A stretch of DNA of 64,000 nt, taken from assembly GCA_030268105.1 (NCBI GenBank), contig BSDZ01000091.1, forward strand, positions 186,001 to 250,000, read 5' to 3'. Positions 26,280-39,460 of this stretch are shown one piece after another; the first letter of the stretch is position 1, and each line of letters begins with the position of its first letter. The notes below the pieces were generated by a model. That model worked only from the letters and a program-made list of their open reading frames with translations. It had not been told where the DNA came from and made no database searches. A program made the translations under genes and the position numbers. The DNA comes from Volvox africanus (lineage: Eukaryota > Chlorophyta > Chlorophyceae > Chlamydomonadales > Volvocaceae).

Positions 26280-28035
26280 TTGGCGTCGTTGGTGGCGGTG
26301 GCGTTGATGGCGTTGGTGGCGTTGGTGGCGTGGATGGAGGCGTTGGTTGCGTTGGTGGCGGTGTTGGTGTTGGTGGCGGTGTTGGTGGTGGTGGCGGCTG
26401 TGGCTGTGGTGGCGGTGATGGCGGCGGTGGTGGCGGCGATGTCGGTGATGGCGGACGTGGCTTTGGTGTCGGACGTGGCTTTGGTGGCGTTGGTGGCGTT
26501 GCTGGAGGCGTTGGTGGCAGTGGTGGCGTTGGTGGCGTTGATGGAGGCGTTGGTGGTGTTGATGGAGGCGTTGGTGGCGTTGATGGAGGCGTTAGTGGCG
26601 TTGGTGGCGTTGATGGAGGCGTTGGTGGCGTTGGTGGCAGTGTTGGTGGTGGTGGCGGTGTTTGTGGTGGTGGCGGCTGTGGCGGTGGTAGCGGTGGTGG
26701 CGGCGGTGCTCGCGGCGATGTCGGTGATGGCGTTGGTGGCGTTGGTGGCGTTGGTGGCGTTGATGGCATTGGTGGCGTTGGTGGCGGTAGTGGCGTTGGT
26801 GTTGGCGTGACGGTTTGTGGCGAACGTGGCGCTGATGGTGCTGATGGCGGTGTTGGCGGTTGTGGCGGTGATGACTTTGACTGCGTTGGTGGCGTTGGCC
26901 GCGTCGGTGGCGGTGGTAGCGGTGGCGTTGGTGGCATTGGTGGCTTTGGTGTCGTTGATGGCGTTGATGGCGTTGGTGGCGTTGGTAGGGGCGTTGGTGA
27001 GGCGTTGGTGGTGGCGTGACGGTTTCTGGGGAACGTGGCGCTGGTGGTGCAGATGGCGGTGTCGGCGGTTGCGGCGGTGGTGGCTTTGACGGCGTTGGTG
27101 GCGTTGGCGGCGTTGGTGGCGTTGGCGGCTTTGGTGTCGTTGGTGGCTTTGGTGGGGTTGGTGGCGTTGGTGAGGGCGTTGGTGGAGGCGTTGGTGGCGT
27201 TAGTGGCGTTGGTGGCGTTGGTGGTGGTGGTGGCGGTGTTGGTGGTGGTGGCGGCTGTGGAGGTGGTAGCGGTGGTGGCGGCGGTGCTCGCGGCGATGTC
27301 GGTGATGGCGTTGGTGGCGTTGATGGCGTTGATGGCGGTGTTGGTGGTGGTGGCGTTGGTGGCGCTGGTGGCGTTGGTGGAGGCGTTGGTGGCGTTGGTG
27401 GCGTTGGTGGTGGCGTTGGTGGTGGCGTGACGGTTTGTGGGGAACGTGGCGCTGGTGGTGCTGATGGCGGTGTCGGCGGTTGCGGCGGTGGTGGCTTTGA
27501 CTGCGTTGGTGGCGTTGGTGGCGTTGCCGTTGGTTGCGTTGGCGGCGTTGGTTGCGTTGGTGGCGGTGTTGGTGGTGGTGGCGGCGGCGGTGGCGGCGAT
27601 GTCAGTGATGGCGGACGTGGCGGACGTGGCGGCGGTGGCGATGGTGGCAGTGGTGACGTTGATGTCGGTGATGGCGGAAGTGGTTTTGGTGGCGGACGTG
27701 GCGTTGGTGGCGTTGGAGGCGTTGGTGGCGTTGGAGGCGTTGGTGGCGTTGGTGGCGTTGGTGGCGTTGGTGTAGGCGTTGGTGGCGTTGGTGGCGTTGG
27801 TGGCGTTGGTGGTGGCGTGACGGTTTGTGGCAATGGTGGTGCTGATGGCGGTGTCGGAGGTTGTGGCGTTGGTGAGGTTGGTGGCGGTAGTGGCGTTGGT
27901 GGCGTTGGAGGCGTTGGTGTCGTTGATGGCGGTGTCGTTGGTGGCGTTGGTGTCGTTGGTGGTGTTGGTGGAGGCGTTGGTGGCGTTGGTGGCGTTGGTG
28001 TAGGCGTTGGTGGCGTTGGTGGAGGCGTTGTTGAG
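26280..28035. repeat. 1,756-bp higher-order repeat, copy 1
   Basis: First of three tandem cassettes with an exact 1,756-bp period (boxes at 26,277, 28,033 and 29,789). It is slightly more diverged than the next copy; the block around 26,370-26,480 has several private substitutions. A second register shift lies inside the unit near 26,990-27,010, where GGTAGGGGCG is followed by GGTGAGGCG instead of a full 9-mer. Confidence 0.9.
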
Positions 28036-29791
28036 TTGGCGTCGTTGGTGGCGGTGGCGTTGATGGCGTTGGTGGCGTTGGTGGCGTGGATGGAGGCGTT
28101 GGTTGCGTTGGTGGCGGTGTTGGTGGTGGTGGCGGTGTTGGTGGTGGTGGCGGCTGTGGCTGTGGTGGCGGTGATGGCGGCGGTGGTGGCGGCGATGTCG
28201 GTGATGGCGGACGTGGCTTTGGTGGCGGACGTGGCTTTGGTGGCGTTGGTGGCGTTGCTGGAGGCGTTGGTGGCAATGGTGGCGTTGGTGGCGTTGATGG
28301 AGGCGTTGGTGGTGTTGATGGAGGCGTTGGTGGCGTTGATGGAGGCGTTAGTGGCGTTGGTGGCGTTGATGGAGGCGTTGGTGGCGTTGGTGGCAGTGTT
28401 GGTGGTGGTGGCGGTGTTTGTGGTGGTGGCGGCTGTGGCGGTGGTAGCGGTGGTGGCGGCGGTGCTCGCGGCGATGTCGGTGATGGCGTTGGTGGCGTTG
28501 GTGGCGTTGGTGGCGTTGATGGCATTGGTGGCGTTGGTGGCGGTAGTGGCGTTGGTGTTGGCGTGACGGTTTGTGGCGAACGTGGCGCTGATGGTGCTGA
28601 TGGCGGTGTTGGCGGTTGTGGCGGTGATGACTTTGACTGCGTTGGTGGCGTTGGCCGCGTCGGTGGCGGTGGTAGCGGTGGCGTTGGTGGCATTGGTGGC
28701 TTTGGTGTCGTTGATGGCGTTGATGGCGTTGGTGGCGTTGGTAGGGGCGTTGGTGAGGCGTTGGTGGTGGCGTGACGGTTTCTGGGGAACGTGGCGCTGG
28801 TGGTGCAGATGGCGGTGTCGGCGGTTGCGGCGGTGGTGGCTTTGACGGCGTTGGTGGCGTTGGCGGCGTTGGTGGCGTTGGCGGCTTTGGTGTCGTTGGT
28901 GGCTTTGGTGGGGTTGGTGGCGTTGGTGAGGGCGTTGGTGGAGGCGTTGGTGGCGTTAGTGGCGTTGGTGGCGTTGGTGGTGGTGGTGGCGGTGTTGGTG
29001 GTGGTGGCGGCTGTGGAGGTGGTAGCGGTGGTGGCGGCGGTGCTCGCGGCGATGTCAGTGATGGCGTTGGTGGCGTTGATGGCGTTGATGGCGGTGTTGG
29101 TGGTGGTGGCGTTGGTGGCGCTGGTGGCGTTGGTGGAGGCGTTGGTGGCGTTGGTGGCGTTGGTGGTGGCGTTGGTGGTGGCGTGACGGTTTGTGGGGAA
29201 CGTGGCGCTGGTGGTGCTGATGGCGGTGTCGGCGGTTGCGGCGGTGGTGGCTTTGACTGCGTTGGTGGCGTTGGTGGCGTTGCCGTTGGTTGCGTTGGCG
29301 GCGTTGGTTGCGTTGGTGGCGGTGTTGGTGGTGGTGGCGGCGGCGGTGGCGGCGATGTCAGTGATGGCGGACGTGGCGGACGTGGCGGCGGTGGCGATGG
29401 TGGCAGTGGTGACGTTGATGTCGGTGATGGCGGAAGTGGTTTTGGTGGCGGACGTGGCGTTGGTGGCGTTGGAGGCGTTGGTGGCGTTGGAGGCGTTGGT
29501 GGCGTTGGTGGCGTTGGTGGCGTTGGTGTAGGCGTTGGTGGCGTTGGTGGCGTTGGTGGCGTTGGTGGTGGCGTGACGGTTTGTGGCAATGGTGGTGCTG
29601 ATGGCGGTGTCGGAGGTTGTGGCGTTGGTGAGGTTGGTGGCGGTAGTGGCGTTGGTGGCGTTGGAGGCGTTGGTGTCGTTGATGGCGGTGTCGTTGGTGG
29701 CGTTGGTGTCGTTGGTGGTGTTGGTGGAGGCGTTGGTGGCGTTGGTGGCGTTGGTGTAGGCGTTGGTGGCGTTGGTGGAGGCGTTGTTGAA
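28036..29791. repeat. 1,756-bp higher-order repeat, copy 2
   Basis: Exactly 1,756 bp after copy 1. Differences from copy 1 are few and scattered. It matches copy 3 even more closely: the first 690 bp appear identical by eye to 29,842-30,531. The right-hand box is the variant GAATTG at 29,789. Confidence 0.9.
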
Positions 29792-31954
29792 TTGGCGTCG
29801 TTGGTGGCGGTGGCGTTGATGGCGTTGGTGGCGTTGGTGGCGTGGATGGAGGCGTTGGTTGCGTTGGTGGCGGTGTTGGTGGTGGTGGCGGTGTTGGTGG
29901 TGGTGGCGGCTGTGGCTGTGGTGGCGGTGATGGCGGCGGTGGTGGCGGCGATGTCGGTGATGGCGGACGTGGCTTTGGTGGCGGACGTGGCTTTGGTGGC
30001 GTTGGTGGCGTTGCTGGAGGCGTTGGTGGCAATGGTGGCGTTGGTGGCGTTGATGGAGGCGTTGGTGGTGTTGATGGAGGCGTTGGTGGCGTTGATGGAG
30101 GCGTTAGTGGCGTTGGTGGCGTTGATGGAGGCGTTGGTGGCGTTGGTGGCAGTGTTGGTGGTGGTGGCGGTGTTTGTGGTGGTGGCGGCTGTGGCGGTGG
30201 TAGCGGTGGTGGCGGCGGTGCTCGCGGCGATGTCGGTGATGGCGTTGGTGGCGTTGGTGGCGTTGGTGGCGTTGATGGCATTGGTGGCGTTGGTGGCGGT
30301 AGTGGCGTTGGTGTTGGCGTGACGGTTTGTGGCGAACGTGGCGCTGATGGTGCTGATGGCGGTGTTGGCGGTTGTGGCGGTGATGACTTTGACTGCGTTG
30401 GTGGCGTTGGCCGCGTCGGTGGCGGTGGTAGCGGTGGCGTTGGTGGCATTGGTGGCTTTGGTGTCGTTGATGGCGTTGATGGCGTTGGTGGCGTTGGTAG
30501 GGGCGTTGGTGAGGCGTTGGTGGTGGCGTGACGGTTTCTGGGGAACGTGGCGCTGGTGGTGCAGATGGCGGTGTCGGCGGTTGCGGCGGTGGTGGCTTTG
30601 ACGGCGTTGGTGGCGTTGGCGGCGTTGGTGGCGTTGGCGGCTTTGGTGTCGTTGGTGGCTTTGGTGGGGTTGGTGGCGTTGGTGAGGGCGTTGGTGGAGG
30701 CGTTGGTGGCGTTAGTGGCGTTGGTGGCGTTGGTGGTGGTGGTGGCGGTGTTGGTGGTGGTGGCGGCTGTGGAGGTGGTAGCGGTGGTGGCGGCGGTGCT
30801 CGCGGCGATGTCGGTGATGGCGTTGGTGGCGTTGATGGCGTTGATGGCGGTGTTGGTGGTGGTGGCGTTGGTGGCGCTGGTGGCGTTGGTGGAGGCGTTG
30901 GTGGCGTTGGTGGCGTTGGTGGTGGCGTTGGTGGTGGCGTGACGGTTTGTGGGGAACGTGGCGCTGGTGGTGCTAATGGCGGTGTCGGCGGTTGCGGCGG
31001 TGGTGGCTTTGACTGCGTTGGTGGCGTTGGTGGCGTTGGCGTTGGTGGCATTGGCGGCGTTGGTTGCGTTGGTGGCGGTGTTGGTGGTGGTGGCGGTGGC
31101 GGTGGCGGCGATGTCAGTGATGGCGGACGTGGAGGACGTGGCGGCAGTGGCGATGGTGGCAGTGGTGACGTTGATGTCGGTGATGGCGGAAGTGGTTTTG
31201 GTGGCGGACGTGGCGTTGGTGGCGTTGGAGGCGTTGGTGGCGTTGGTGGCGGTAGTGGCGTTGGTGGTGGCGTTACGGTTTGTGGCGAACGTGGTGCTGA
31301 TGGCGCTGATGGTGCTGATGGCGGTGTCGGCGTTTGTGGCGTTGGTGAGGTTGGTGGCGGTAGTTGCGTTTGTGGCTTTGACGGCGTTGGTGGCGTTGGT
31401 GGGGTTGGTGGCGTTGATGGAGGCGTTGGTGGTGTTGATGGAGGCGTTGGTGGCGTTGATGGAGGCGTTGGTGGCGTTGGTGGCGGTGTTGGTGGTGGTG
31501 GCGGTGTTGGTGGTGGTGGCGGCTGTGGCGGTGGTAGCGGTGGTGGCGGCGGTGCTCGCGGCGATGTCGGTGATGGCGTTGGTGGCGTTTGTAGCGTTGA
31601 TGGCGGTGTTGGTGTTGGTGGCGTTGGTGGCGTTGGTGGCGTTGGTGGAGGCGTTGGTGGCGGTAGTGGCGTTGGTGGTGGCGTGACGGTTTGTGGGGAA
31701 CGTGGCGCTGGTGGTGCTAATGGCGGTGTCGGCGTTTGTGGCGTTGGTGGCTTTGACTGCGTTGGTGGCGTTGGTGGCGTTGCCGTTGGTGGCGTTGGCG
31801 GCGTTGGTTGCGTTGGTGGCGGTGTTGGTGGTGGTGGCGGTGGCGGTGGCGGCGTTGGTGGCGTTGGTGGAGGCGTTGTTGAGTTGGCGTCGTTGGTGGC
31901 GGTGGCGTTGATAACGTTGGTGGCGTTGGTGGCGTTGGTGGAGGCGTTGTTGAG
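29792..31954. repeat. 1,756-bp repeat copy 3 (partial) and composite junction
   Basis: The first roughly 1,160 bp repeat the 1,756-bp unit. After about 30,950 the sequence switches to boxes of the type seen in cassettes 3-5 and then to new combinations. It ends in two boundary boxes only 71 bp apart (31,881 and 31,952), the second of which repeats the first with its flanks. This is the visible breakpoint between the 1,756-bp domain and the 2,933-bp domain. Confidence 0.8.
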
Positions 31955-33594
31955 TTGGCGTCGTTGGTGGCGGTGGCGTTGATGGCGTTGGTGGCGTTGG
32001 TGGCGTGGATGGAGGCGTTGGTTGCGTTGGTGGCGTTGGTGGCGGTGTTGGTGGTGGTGGTGGCTGTGGCTGTGGTGGCGGTGATGGCGGCGGTGGTGGC
32101 GGCGATGTCGGTGATGGCGGACGTGGCTTTGGTGGCGGAGGTGGCTTTGGTGGCGTTGGTGGCGTTGCTGGAGGCGTTGGTGGCAATGGTGGCATTGGTG
32201 GCGTTGATGGAGGCGTTGGTGGTGTTGATGGAGGCGTTGGTGGCGTTGATGGAGGCGTTGGTGGTGTTGATGGAGGCGTTGGTGGCGTTGATGGAGGCGT
32301 TGGTGGCAATGGTGGCGTTGGTGGCGTTGCTGGAGGCGTTGGTGGCAATAGTGGCGTTGGTGGCGTTGATGGAGGCGTTGGTGGTGTTGATGGAGGCGTT
32401 GGTGGCGTTGCTGGAGGCGTTGGTGGCGTTGGTGGCGGTGTTGGTGGTGGTGGCGGCTGTGGCGGTGGTAGCGGTGGTGGCGGCGGTGCTCGCGGCGATG
32501 TCGGTGATGGCGTTGGTGGCGTTGGTGGCGTTGATGGCGGTGTTGGTGTTGGTGGCGTTGGTGGCGTTGGTGGCGTTGGTGGAGGCGTTGGTGGCGTTGG
32601 TGGCCGTAGTTGCGTTGGTGGTGGCGTGACGGTTTGTGGCGAACGTGGCGCTGATGATGCTGATGGCGGTGTCGGCGGTTGTGGCGGTGGTGGCTTTGAC
32701 TGCGTTGGTGGCATTGGCCGCGTTGGTGGCGTTGGTGGCGGTGGCGTTGGTGGCGGTGGTGGCGTTGGTGGAGGCGTTGGTGGCGTTGGTGGCGTTGGTG
32801 GCGGTGTTGGTGGTGGTGGCGGCTGTGGCCGTGGTGGCGGTGATGGCGGCGGTGGTGGCGGCGATGTCGGTGATGGCGGACGTGGCTTTGGTGTCAGACG
32901 TGGCATTGGTGGCGTTGGTGGCGCTGGTGGCGTTGGTGGAGGCGTTGGTGGCGTTTGTGGTGGTAGTGGCGTGGGTGGTGGCGTTGGTGGTGGCGTGACG
33001 GTTTGTGGGGAACCTGGCGCTGGTTGTGCTGATGGCGGTGTCGGCGGTTGCGGCGGTGGTGGCTTTGACGGCGTTGGTGGCGTTGGCGGCGTTGGTGGCG
33101 TTGTCGTTGGTGGCGTTGGTTGCGTTGGTTGCGTTGGTGGCGGTGTTGGTGGTGGTGGCGGCGGCGGTGGCGGCGATGTCAGTGATGGCGGACGTGGCGG
33201 ACGTGGCGGCGGTGGCGATGGTGGCAGTGGTGACGTTGATGTCGGTGATGGCGGAAGTGGTTTTGGTGGCGGACGTGGCGTTGGTGGCGTTGGTGGAGGC
33301 GTTGGTGGCGTTGGTGGCGGTAGTGGCGTTGGTGGTGGCGTTATGGTTTGTGGCGGACGTGGTGCTGATGGCGCTGATGGTGCTGATGGCGGTGTCGGCG
33401 TTTGTGGCGTTGGTGAGGTTGGTGGCGGTAGTGGCGTTTGTGGCTTTGACGGCGTTGGTGGCGTTGGCGGCGTTGGTGGCGTTGGTGGCGGTGTCGTTGG
33501 TGGCGTTGGTGTCGTTGGTGGCGTTGGTGGAGGCGTTGGTGGCGTTGGTGGCGTTGGTGTAGGCGTTGGTGGCGTTGGTGGAGGCGTTGTTGAG
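31955..33594. repeat. Satellite cassette leading into the 2,933-bp domain
   Basis: The left part holds an expanded run of GATGGAGGCGTTGGTGG units (32,200-32,430). The right part (from about 32,600) is a version of the last third of the 2,933-bp cassettes, sharing their GAACCTGGCGCTGG variant box at 33,010. It is therefore a shortened member of the next family. Confidence 0.75.
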
Positions 33595-36527
33595 TTGGCG
33601 TCGTTGGTGGCGGTGGCGTTGATGGCGTTGGTGGCGTTGGTGGCGTGGATGGAGGCGTTGGTTGCGTTGGTGGCGTTGGTGGCGGTGTTGGTGGTGGTGG
33701 CGGGTGTGGCTGTGGTGGCGGTGATGGCGGCGGTGGTGGCGGCGATGTCGGTGATGGCGGACGTGGCTTTGGTGGCGGACGTGGCTTTGGTGGCGTTGGT
33801 GGCGTTGCTGGAGGCGTTGGTGGCAATGGTGGCGTTGGTGGCGTTGATGGAGGCGTTGGTGGTGTTGATGGAGGCGTTGGTGGCGTTGATGGAGGCGTTG
33901 GTGGCATTGGTGGCGGTGTTGGTGGTGGTGGCGGTGTTGGTGGTGGTGGCGGCTGTGGCGGTGGTAGCGGTGGTGGCGGCGGTGCTCGCGGCGATGTCGG
34001 TGATGGCGTTGGTGGCGTTGGTGGCATTGGTGGCGGTGTTGGTGTTGGTGGCGTTGGTGGCGTTGGTGGCGTTGGTGGAGGCGTTGGTGGCGTTGGTGGC
34101 CGTAGTGGCGTTGGTGGTGGCGTGACGGTTTGTGGCGAACGTGGCGCTGATGATGCTGATGGCGGTGTCGGCGGTTGTGGCGGTGGTGGCTTTGACTGCG
34201 TTGGTGGCGTTGGTGGCGTTGGTGGCGTTGGTGGCAGCGTTGGTTGCGTTGGTGGCGGTGTTGGTGGTGGTGGCGGCAGCGGTGGCGGCGATGTCAGTGA
34301 TGGCGGACGTGGCGGACGTGGCGGCGGTGGCGATGGTGGCAGTGGTGACGTTGATGTCCATGATGGCGGAAGTGGTTTTGGTGGCGGACGTGGCGTTGGT
34401 GGCGTTGGTGGAGGCGTTGGTGGCGTTGGTGGCGGTAGTGGCGTTGGTGGTGGCGTGACGGTTTGTGGCGAACGTGGCGCTGATGATGCTGATGGCGGTG
34501 TCGGCAGTTGTGGCGTTGGTGGCTTTGACTGCGTTGGTTGCATTGGCCGCGTTGGTGGCGTTGGTGGCGTTGGTGGCGGTGTTGGTGGTGGTGGCGGCTG
34601 TGGCTGTGGTGGCGGTGATGGCGGCGGTGGTGGCGGCGATGTCGGTGATGGCGGACGTGGCTTTGGTGGCGGACGTGGCTTTGGTGGCGTTGGTGGCGTT
34701 TCTGGAGGCGTTGGTGGCAATAGTGGCGTTGGTGGCGTTGATGGAGGCGTTGGTGGTGTTGATGGAGGCGTTGGTGGCGTTGATGGAGGCGTTGGTGGCG
34801 TTGGTGGCGGTGTTGGTGGTGGTGGCGGTGTTGGTGGTGGTGGCGGCTGTGGCGGTGGTAGCGGTGGTGGCGGCGGTGCTCGCAGCGATGTCGGTGATGG
34901 CGTTGGTGGCGTTGGTGGCGTTAATGGCGGTGTTGGTGTTGGTGGCGTTTGTGGAGGCGTTGGTGGCGTTGGTGGCGGTAGTGGCGTTGGTGGTGGCGTG
35001 ACGGTTTGTGGCGAACGTGGCGCTGGTGGTGCTAATGGCGGTGTCGGCGGTTGTGGCGTTGGTGGCTTTGACTGCGTTGGTGGCATTGGCCGCGTTGGTG
35101 GCGTTGGTGGCGTTGGTGGCGGTGTTGGTGGTGGTGGCGGCTGTGGCTGTGGTGGCGGTGATGGCGGCGGTGGTGGCGGCGATGTCGGTGATGGCGGACG
35201 TGGCTTTGGTGGCGGACGTGGCTTTGGTGGCGTTGGTGGCGTTACTGGAGGCGTTGGTGGCAATGGTGGCGTTGGTAACGTTGATGGAGGCGTTGGTGGT
35301 GTTGATGGAGGCGTTGGTGGCGTTGATGGAGGCGTTGGTGGCGTTGGTGGCGGTGTTGGTGGTGGTGGCGGCTGTGGCGGTGGTAGCGGTGGTGGCGGCG
35401 GTGCTCGCGGCGATGTCGGTGATGGCGTTGGTGGCGTTGGTGGCGTTGATGGCGGTGTTGGTGTTGGTGGCGTTGGTGGCGTTGGTGGCGTTGGTGGAGG
35501 CGTTGGTGGCGTTGGTGGCGGTAGTGGCGTTGGTGGTGGCGTGACGGTTTGTGGCGAACGTGGCGCTGATGATGCTGATGGCGGTGTCGGTTGTTGTGGC
35601 GGTGGTGGCTTTGACTGCGTTGGTGGCATTGGCCGCGTTGGTGGCGTTGGTGGCGGTGGCGTTGGTGGCGTTGGTGGCGTTGGTGGAGGCGTTGGTGGCG
35701 TTGGTGGCGTTGGTGGCGGTGTTGGTGGTGGTGGCGGCTGTGGCCGTGGTGGCGGTGATGGCGGCGGTGGTGGCGGCGATGTCGGTGATGGCGGACGTGG
35801 CTTTGGTGGCAGACGTGGCGTTGGTGGCGTTGGTGGCGCTGGTGGCGTTGGTGGAGGCGTTGGTGGCGTTTGTGGTGGTAGTGGCGTGGGTGGTGGCGTT
35901 GGTGGTGGCGTGACGGTTTGTGGGGAACCTGGCGCTGGTTGTGCTGATGGCGGTGTCGGCGGTTGCGGCTGTGGTGGCTTTGACGGCGTTGGTGGCGTTG
36001 GCGGCGTTGGTGGCGTTGGCGGCGTTGGTGGCGTTGTCGTTGGTGGCGTTGGTTGCGTTGGTTGCGTTGGTGGCGGTGTTGGTGGTGGTGGCGGCGGCGG
36101 TGGCGGCGATGTCAGTGATGGCGGACGTGGCGGACGTGGCGGCGGTGGCGATGGTGGCAGTGGTGACGTTGATGTCGGTGATGGCGGAAGTGGTTTTGGT
36201 GGCGGACGTGGCGTTGGTGGCGTTGGTGGAGGCGTTGGTGGCGTTGGTGGCGGTAGTGGCGTTGGTGGTGGCGTTACGGTTTGTGGCGGACGTGGTGCTG
36301 ATGGCGCTGATGGTGCTGATGGCGGTGTCGGCGTTTGTGGCGTTGGTGAGGTTGGTGGCGGTAGTGGCGTTTGTGGCTTTGACGGCGTTGGTGGCGTTGG
36401 CGGCGTTGGTGGCGTTGGTGGCGGTGTCGTTGGTGGCGTTGGTGTCGTTGGTGGCGTTGGTGGAGGCGTTGGTGGCGTTGGTGGCGTTGGTGTAGGCGTT
36501 GGTGGCGTTGGTGGAGGCGTTGTTGAG
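33595..36527. repeat. 2,933-bp higher-order repeat, copy 1
   Basis: Boxes at 33,592 and 36,525 are 2,933 bp apart. Internal landmarks at 34,132, 34,465, 35,008, 35,551 and 35,920 recur at +2,933 in copy 2. Divergence between the copies is a few substitutions per kilobase by eye, which suggests a recent duplication or ongoing homogenisation. Confidence 0.9.
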
Positions 36528-39460
36528 TTGGCGTCGTTGGTGGCGGTGGCGTTGATGGCGTTGGTGGCGTTGGTGGCGTGGATGGAGGCGTTGGTTGCGT
36601 TGGTGGCGTTGGTGGCGGTGTTGGTGGTGGTGGCGGGTGTGGCTGTGGTGGCGGTGATGGCGGCGGTGGTGGCGGCGATGTCGGTGATGGCGGACGTGGC
36701 TTTGGTGGCGGACGTGGCTTTGGTGGCGTTGGTGGCGTTGCTGGAGGCGTTGGTGGCAATGGTGGCGTTGGTGGCGTTGATGGAGGCGTTGGTGGTGTTG
36801 ATGGAGGCGTTGGTGGCGTTGATGGAGGCGTTGGTGGCATTGGTGGCGGTGTTGGTGGTGGTGGCGGTGTTGGTGGTGGTGGCGGCTGTGGCGGTGGTAG
36901 CGGTGGTGGCGGCGGTGCTCGCGGCGATGTCGGTGATGGCGTTGGTGGCGTTGGTGGCATTGATGGCGGTGTTGGTGTTGGTGGCGTTGGTGGCGTTGGT
37001 GGCGTTGGTGGAGGCGTTGGTGGCGTTGGTGGCCGTAGTGGCGTTGGTGGTGGCGTGACGGTTTGTGGCGAACGTGGCGCTGATGATGCTGATGGCGGTG
37101 TCGGCGTTTGTGGCGGTGGTGGCTTTGACTGCGTTGGTGGCGTTGGTGGCGTTGGTGGCGTTGGTGGCAGCGTTGGTTGCGTTGGTGGCGGTATTGGTGT
37201 TGGTGGCGGCAGCGGTGGCGGCGATGTCAGTGATGGCGGACGTGGCGGACGTGGCGGCGGTGGCGATGGTGGCAGTGGTGACGTTGATGTCCATGATGGC
37301 GGAAGTGGTTTTGGTGGCGGACGTGGCGTTGGTGGCGTTGGTGGAGGCGTTGGTGGCGTTGGTGGCGGTAGTGGCGTTGGTGGTGGCGTGACGGTTTGTG
37401 GCGAACGTGGCGCTGATGATGCTGATGGCGGTGTCGGCGTTTGTGGCGTTGGTGGCTTTGACTGCGTTGGTTGCATTGGCCGCGTTGGTGGCGTTGGTGG
37501 CGTTGGTGGCGGTGTTGGTGGTGGTGGCGGCTGTGGCTGTGGTGGCGGTGATGGCGGCGGTGGTGGCGGCGATGTCGGTGATGGCGGACGTGGCTTTGGT
37601 GGCGGACGTGGCTTTGGTGGCGTTGGTGGCGTTTCTGGAGGCGTTGGTGGCAATAGTGGCGTTGGTGGCGTTGATGGAGGCGTTGGTGGTGTTGATGGAG
37701 GCGTTGGTGGCGTTGATGGAGGCGTTGGTGGCGTTGGTGGCGGTGTTGGTGGTGGTGGCGGTGTTGGTGGTGGTGGCGGCTGTGGCGGTGGTAGCGGTGG
37801 TGGCGGCGGTGCTCGCAGCGATGTCGGTGATGGCGTTGGTGGCGTTGGTGGCGTTAATGGCGGTGTTGGTGTTGGTGGCGTTTGTGGAGGCGTTGGTGGC
37901 GTTGGTGGCGGTAGTGGCGTTGGTGGTGGCGTGACGGTTTGTGGCGAACGTGGCGCTGGTGGTGCTAATGGCGGTGTCGGCGGTTGTGGCGTTGGTGGCT
38001 TTGACTGCGTTGGTGGCATTGGCCGCGTTGGTGGCGTTGGTGGCGTTGGTGGCGGTGTTGGTGGTGGTGGCGGCTGTGGCTGTGGTGGCGGTGATGGCGG
38101 CGGTGGTGGCGGCGATGTCGGTGATGGCGGACGTGGCTTTGGTGGCGGACGTGGCTTTGGTGGCGTTGGTGGCGTTACTGGAGGCGTTGGTGGCAATGGT
38201 GGCGTTGGTAACGTTGATGGAGGCGTTGGTGGTGTTGATGGAGGCGTTGGTGGCGTTGATGGAGGCGTTGGTGGCGTTGGTGGCGGTGTTGGTGGTGGTG
38301 GCGGCTGTGGCGGTGGTAGCGGTGGTGGCGGCGGTGCTCGCGGCGATGTCGGTGATGGCGTTGGTGGCGTTGGTGGCGTTGATGGCGGTGTTGGTGTTGG
38401 TGGCGTTGGTGGCGTTGGTGGCGTTGGTGGAGGCGTTGGTGGCGTTGGTGGCGGTAGTGGCGTTGGTGGTGGCGTGACGGTTTGTGGCGAACGTGGCGCT
38501 GATGATGCTGATGGCGGTGTCGGTTGTTGTGGCGGTGGTGGCTTTGACTGCGTTGGTGGCATTGGCCGCGTTGGTGGCGTTGGTGGCGGTGGCGTTGGTG
38601 GCGGTGGTGGCGTTGGTGGAGGCGTTGGTGGCGTTGGTGGCGTTGGTGGCGGTGTTGGTGGTGGTGGCGGCTGTGGCCGTGGTGGCGGTGATGGCGGCGG
38701 TGGTGGCGGCGATGTCGGTGATGGCGGACGTGGCTTTGGTGGCAGACGTGGCGTTGGTGGCGTTGGTGGCGCTGGTGGCGTTGGTGGAGGCGTTGGTGGC
38801 GTTTGTGGTGGTAGTGGCGTGGGTGGTGGCGTTGGTGGTGGCGTGACGGTTTGTGGGGAACCTGGCGCTGGTTGTGCTGATGGCGGTGTCGGCGGTTGCG
38901 GCTGTGGTGGCTTTGACGGCGTTGGTGGCGTTGGCGGCGTTGGTGGCGTTGGCGGCGTTGGTGGCGTTGTCGTTGGTGGCGTTGGTTGCGTTGGTTGCGT
39001 TGGTGGCGGTGTTGGTGGTGGTGGCGGCGGCGGTGGCGGCGATGTCAGTGATGGCGGACGTGGCGGACGTGGCGGCGGTGGCGATGGTGGCAGTGGTGAC
39101 GTTGATGTCGGTGATGGCGGAAGTGGTTTTGGTGGCGGACGTGGCGTTGGTGGCGTTGGTGGAGGCGTTGGTGGCGTTGGTGGCGGTAGTGGCGTTGGTG
39201 GTGGCGTTACGGTTTGTGGCGGACGTGGTGCTGATGGCGCTGATGGTGCTGATGGCGGTGTCGGCGTTTGTGGCGTTGGTGAGGTTGGTGGCGGTAGTGG
39301 CGTTTGTGGCTTTGACGGCGTTGGTGGCGTTGGCGGCGTTGGTGGCGTTGGTGGCGGTGTCGTTGGTGGCGTTGGTGTCGTTGGTGGCGTTGGTGGAGGC
39401 GTTGGTGGCGTTGGTGGCGTTGGTGTAGGCGTTGGTGGCGTTGGTGGAGGCGTTGTTGAG
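36528..39460. repeat. 2,933-bp higher-order repeat, copy 2
   Basis: Second full copy, with every landmark of copy 1 shifted by exactly 2,933 bp. Private changes include GTATTGGTGTTGG near 37,190, where copy 1 has GTGTTGGTGGTGG. Confidence 0.9.
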
